Source of the DNA: Osmia lignaria lignaria
Lineage: Eukaryota > Arthropoda > Insecta > Hymenoptera > Megachilidae
Direction of reading: 5' to 3'
Assembly (NCBI RefSeq): GCF_051020975.1
Contig: NW_027478170.1
Coordinates: 2,046,001 to 2,110,000, forward strand
Length of the DNA stretch: 64,000 bases
Position 1 is the stretch's first letter. Every line of letters starts with the position of its first letter. Shown one piece after another: positions 61,305-64,000 of this stretch. The notes beneath the pieces are model-generated. The model saw only the letters and a program-made list of their open reading frames with translations, had not been told where the DNA came from and made no database searches. Both the position numbers and the translations under genes were made by a program.

Positions 61305-62270
61305 TTGCAGATTCATCTCAAGGGAAGGGGCCTGACGGACATATTTCGAGATATTTCTTCTTCTTGTTGTTCTTCTTCTGCACAGCTAAGCTGGAAGTGG
61401 CATTTGCAGCTCGCACTAGTGCAGAGTTATCTCAAAGAAAGGGGCCACGGTGTTTCTGTATCTCTATTATGTTGGTGCGGCTTCGGAACTTTTAAATATC
61501 TCGATATATCTCGAAAACTACGCTTCTGATCAAAAAATATCATAGAACATAAATTGTAGGAAACATAATTCTCTAGAAAAAACGTATCTTAACATTTTGC
61601 CATAGCTCGCTTCGTTTCCGAGATATTTGCAGATTCAGCTCAAAGGAACGGGCCTGACGGACATATTTCGAGATACTTCTTCTTCTTGTTGTTCTTCCTC
61701 TGCACAGCTAAGCTGGAAGTGGCATTTGCAGCTCGCAATAGTGCAGAGTTATCTCAAAGAGAGGGGCCACGGTGTTTCTGTATCTCTATTATGTTGGTGC
61801 GGCTTCGGAACTTTTAAATATCTTGATATATCTCGAGAACTACGCATCTGATCAAAAAATATCATAGAGGATAAAAAGTAGGAAACTTAATTCTCTACAA
61901 AAAAGGTCTCTCAACATTTTGCCATAGCTCGCTTCGTTTCCGAGATATTTGCACATTTATCTCAAGGGAAGGGGCCTAACGGACATATTTCGAGATATTT
62001 CTTCTTTTTGTTGTTCTTCTTCTGCACAGCTAAGCTGGAAGTGGCATTTGCAGCTCGCAATAGTGCAGAGTTATCTCAAAGAAAGGGGCCACGGTGTTTC
62101 TGTATCTCTATTATGTTGGTGCGGCTTCGGAACTTTTAAATATCTTGATATATCTCGAGAACTACGCATCTGATCAAAAAATATCATAGAACATGAAAAG
62201 TAGGAAACTTAATTCTCTACAAAAAAGGTCTCTTAACATTTTGCCATAGCTCGCTTCGTTTCCGAGATAT
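61305..62270 (+). repeat. three-monomer copy of 57119-58084
   Basis: The units at 61305 (private GATTCATCTC), 61627 (Q with GAGATACTTC and CAAAGAGAGG) and 61949 (GCACATTTATC, TTCTTTTTG) repeat 57119, 57441 and 57763 at an offset of 4186 bp (13 monomers). The tails AGAGGATAAAAAG here and AGAAGATAAAAAG there differ by one base. Confidence 0.9.
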
Positions 62271-63880
62271 TTGCAGATTTATCTGAAGGGAAGGGGCCTA
62301 ACGGACATATTTCGAGATATTTCTTCTTCTTGTTGTTCTTCTTCTGCACAGCTAAACTGGAAGTGGCATTTCCAGCTCGCAATAGTGCAGAGTTATCTCA
62401 AAGAAAGGGGCCACGGTGTTTCTGTATCTCTATTATGTTGGTGCGGCTTCGGATCTTTTAAATATCTTGATATATCTCGAGAACTACGCATCTGATCAAA
62501 AAATATCATAGAACCTGAAAAGTAGGAAACTTAATTCTCTACAAAAAAGGTCTCTTAACATTTTGCCATAGCTCGCTTCGTTTCCGAGATATTTGCAGAT
62601 TGATCTCAAGGGAAGGGGCCTGACGGACATATTTCGAGATATTTCTTCTTCTTGTTGTTCTTCTTCTGCACAGCTAAGCTGGAAGTGGCATTTGCAGCTC
62701 GCAATAGTGCAGAGTTATCTCAAAGAAAGGGGCCACGGTGTTTCTGTATCTCTATTATGTTGGTGCGGCTTCGGAACTTTTAAATATCTTGATATATCTC
62801 GAGAGCTACGCATCTGATCAAAAAATATCATAGAACATGAAAAGTAGGAAACTTAATTCTCTACAAAAAAGGTCTCTTAACATTTTGCCATAGCTCGCTT
62901 CGTTTCCGAGATATTTGCAGATTTATCTCAAGGGAAGTGGCCTGACGGACATATTTCGAGATATTTCTTCTTCTTGTTGTTCTTGTTCTGCACAGCTAAG
63001 CTGGAAGTGGCATTTGCAGCTCGCAATAGTGCAGAGTTATCCCAAAGAAAGGGGCCACGGTGTTTCTGTATCTCTATTATGTTGGTGCGGCTTCGGAACT
63101 TTTAAATATCTTGATATATCTCGAGAACTACGCATCTGATCAAAAAATATCATACTACATAAAAAGTAGGAAACTTAATTCTCTACAAGAAAGGTCTGTA
63201 AACATTTTGCCATAGCTCGCTTCGTTTCCGAGATATTTGCAGATTTATCTCAAGGGAAGGGGCCTGACGGACATATTTCGAGATATTTCTTCTTCTTGTT
63301 GTTCTTCTTCTGCACAGCTAAGCTGGAAGTGGCATTTGCAGCTCGCAATAGTGCAGAGTTATCTCAAAGAGAGGGGCCACGGTGTTTCTGTATCTCTATT
63401 ATGTTGGTGCGGCTTCGGAACTTTTAAATATCTTGATATATCTCGAGAACTACGCATCTGATCAAAAAATATCATAGAAGATAAAAGGTAGGAAACTTAA
63501 TTCTCTACAAAAAAGGTCTCTTAACATTTTGCCATAGCTCGCTTCGTTTCCGAGATATTTGCATATTTATCTCAAGGGAACGGGCCTGACGGACATATTT
63601 CGAGATATTTCTTCTTCTTGTTGTTCTTCTTCTGCACAGCTAAGCTGGAAGTGGCATTTGCGGCTCGCACTAGTGCAGAGTTATCTCAAAGAAAGGGGCC
63701 ACGGTGTTTCTGTATCTCTATTATGTTGGTGCGGCTTCGGAACTTTTAAATATCTCGATATATCTCGAAAACTACGCTTCTGATCAAAAAATATCATAGA
63801 ACATAAATTGTAGGAAACATTATTCTCTACAAAAAAGGTCTCTTAACATTTTGCCATAGCTCGCTTCGTTTCCGAGATAT
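62271..63880 (+). repeat. five monomers with individual substitutions
   Basis: Units at 62271 (ATCTGAAGGG, AGCTAAACTGG, TTTCCAGC, CGGATCTTTT), 62593 (GATTGATCTC, GAGAGCTACG), 62915 (GGGAAGTGGCC, TTCTTGTTCTGC, TTATCCCAAAG, CATACTACAT), 63237 (CAAAGAGAGG) and 63559 (GCATATTTATC, GGGAACGGGCC, class B end). I see no short period here; the private changes resemble the 15-20 kb zone. Confidence 0.8.
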
Positions 63881-64000
63881 TTGCAGATTCATCTCAAGGG
63901 AAGGGGTCTGACGGACATATTTCGAGATATTTCTTCTTCTTGTTGTTCTTCTTCTGCACAGCTAAGCTCGAAGCGGCATTTGCAGCTCGCAATAGTGCAG
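63881..64000 (+). repeat. partial monomer at right edge (5' part)
   Basis: The unit starts with TTGCAGATTCATCTCAAGGG and GGGGTCTGACGG and ends at GCAATAGTGCAG, cut by the window. AGCTCGAAGCGGC links it to the Q units at 52289, 54865 and 60017, although its head is of the A type. The array continues beyond the window. Confidence 0.95.

Larger units (their letters stand above)
1..64000 (+). repeat. 322-bp tandem satellite array filling the whole window
   Basis: The same 322-bp unit repeats head to tail from the first to the last base, with no inversion, no inserted element and no unique spacer. The conserved box TTGCCATAGCTCGCTTCG followed by GAGATATTTGCAG recurs at about 322-bp steps throughout. 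From the unit start at 138 to the one at 63881 there are 198 steps. Together they fall only 13 bp short of 198 x 322, which is explained by four 3-bp deletions and one 1-bp deletion. The reference unit at 457-778 is about 39% GC by hand count. Satellites of this size and purity are known from centromeric and heterochromatic regions of eukaryotic chromosomes; the exact location is an inference. Both ends are cut by the window, so the true array is longer. I do not recognise the family. Confidence 0.98.

Noticed and set aside
138..63783. Series of 73- to 84-codon plus-strand open frames, one per monomer
   Set aside because: All start at TTG (or a variant) and not ATG, they follow the 322-bp period exactly, 23 units have stops or lose the start, and the 84-codon forms arise only from loss of the TGA in TGATCA. 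There is no ribosome-binding or splice context and no recognisable domain.
1..64000. CRISPR array
   Set aside because: The period of 322 bp has no short repeat/unique spacer pattern; the whole unit repeats.
1..64000. Ribosomal DNA, histone, 5S or tRNA gene cluster as the source of the tandem repeat
   Set aside because: No tRNA-like stem-loop with a B box (GGTTCGANTCC), no 5S-type internal promoter and no recognisable rRNA or histone sequence in the unit. It is also far too short for rDNA or a histone cluster.
1..64000. Transposon-derived tandem array or terminal repeats
   Set aside because: I see no terminal inverted repeats at a fixed position, no target-site duplications and no transposase or reverse-transcriptase frame in any monomer.
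1..64000. Telomeric repeat
   Set aside because: No TTAGG, TTAGGG or similar short telomere motif in tandem was seen.

Overview
The window is one uninterrupted tandem satellite DNA array. From base 1 to base 64000 it repeats a 322-bp monomer, always in the same orientation: about 198 complete monomers plus a partial one at each end. I find no credible protein-coding gene, RNA gene, transposon, CRISPR array or unique-sequence island. A pure array of this length, with nested higher-order repeats, points to a eukaryotic nuclear chromosome, in a centromeric, pericentromeric or other heterochromatic block. A hand count of the monomer at 457-778 gives about 39% GC and 11 CpGs against about 12 expected, so CpG is not depleted. 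That fits an animal with little germline methylation, such as many insects, but it is weak evidence, and I cannot name the species or match the family to a known satellite.

Monomer register: I start each monomer at the TTG inside the conserved gatatTTGCAG motif (for example 138, 457, 779). Length is very constant. Of 198 complete monomers, 193 are exactly 322 bp by start-to-start spacing, four are 319 bp (138, 6575, 13012, 14941; all lack one triplet of the TTC tract) and one is 321 bp (26530). Three recurring sequence classes are visible. Class A has GCAATAGTGC, CTCGAGAACTACGCATC and an AAAAAGTAGG tail. Class B has GCACTAGTGC, CTCGAAAACTACGCTTC and usually an AAATTGTAGG tail. Class Q starts GATTCAGCTCAAAGGAAC and has TTCCTCTGC. 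Many monomers are hybrids of these.

Layout. 1-6574: A/B alternation with 6- to 7-monomer periods. 6575-9791: expansion of near-identical A monomers. 9792-15259: duplicated pairs carrying a 'cacggg...cctaacgg' variant and the 319-bp variant. 15260-20733: the most heterogeneous part, with many private substitutions. 20734-25885: 'gcaggtcgc' and 'gggtcctgatgg' variants at a 7-monomer offset. 25886-31680: dimers passing into a 5-monomer repeat. 30715-48424: two copies of a roughly 10-kb macro-block, containing tandem 7-mers (32647-37154) and 4-mers (41663-44238). 45527-51322: two 9-mers. 50357-55508: two 8-mers. 55187-57762: four 644-bp dimers. 57763-64000: rearranged partial copies of the preceding blocks.

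No genes work together here. What can be read is the history of the array: unequal exchange and conversion at several nested scales, with recombination joints that can be placed inside single monomers. The 74-codon open frame in most monomers starts at TTG, has no ATG, and is stopped or loses its start in 23 of 198 monomers, so I treat it as a by-product of repeat identity.
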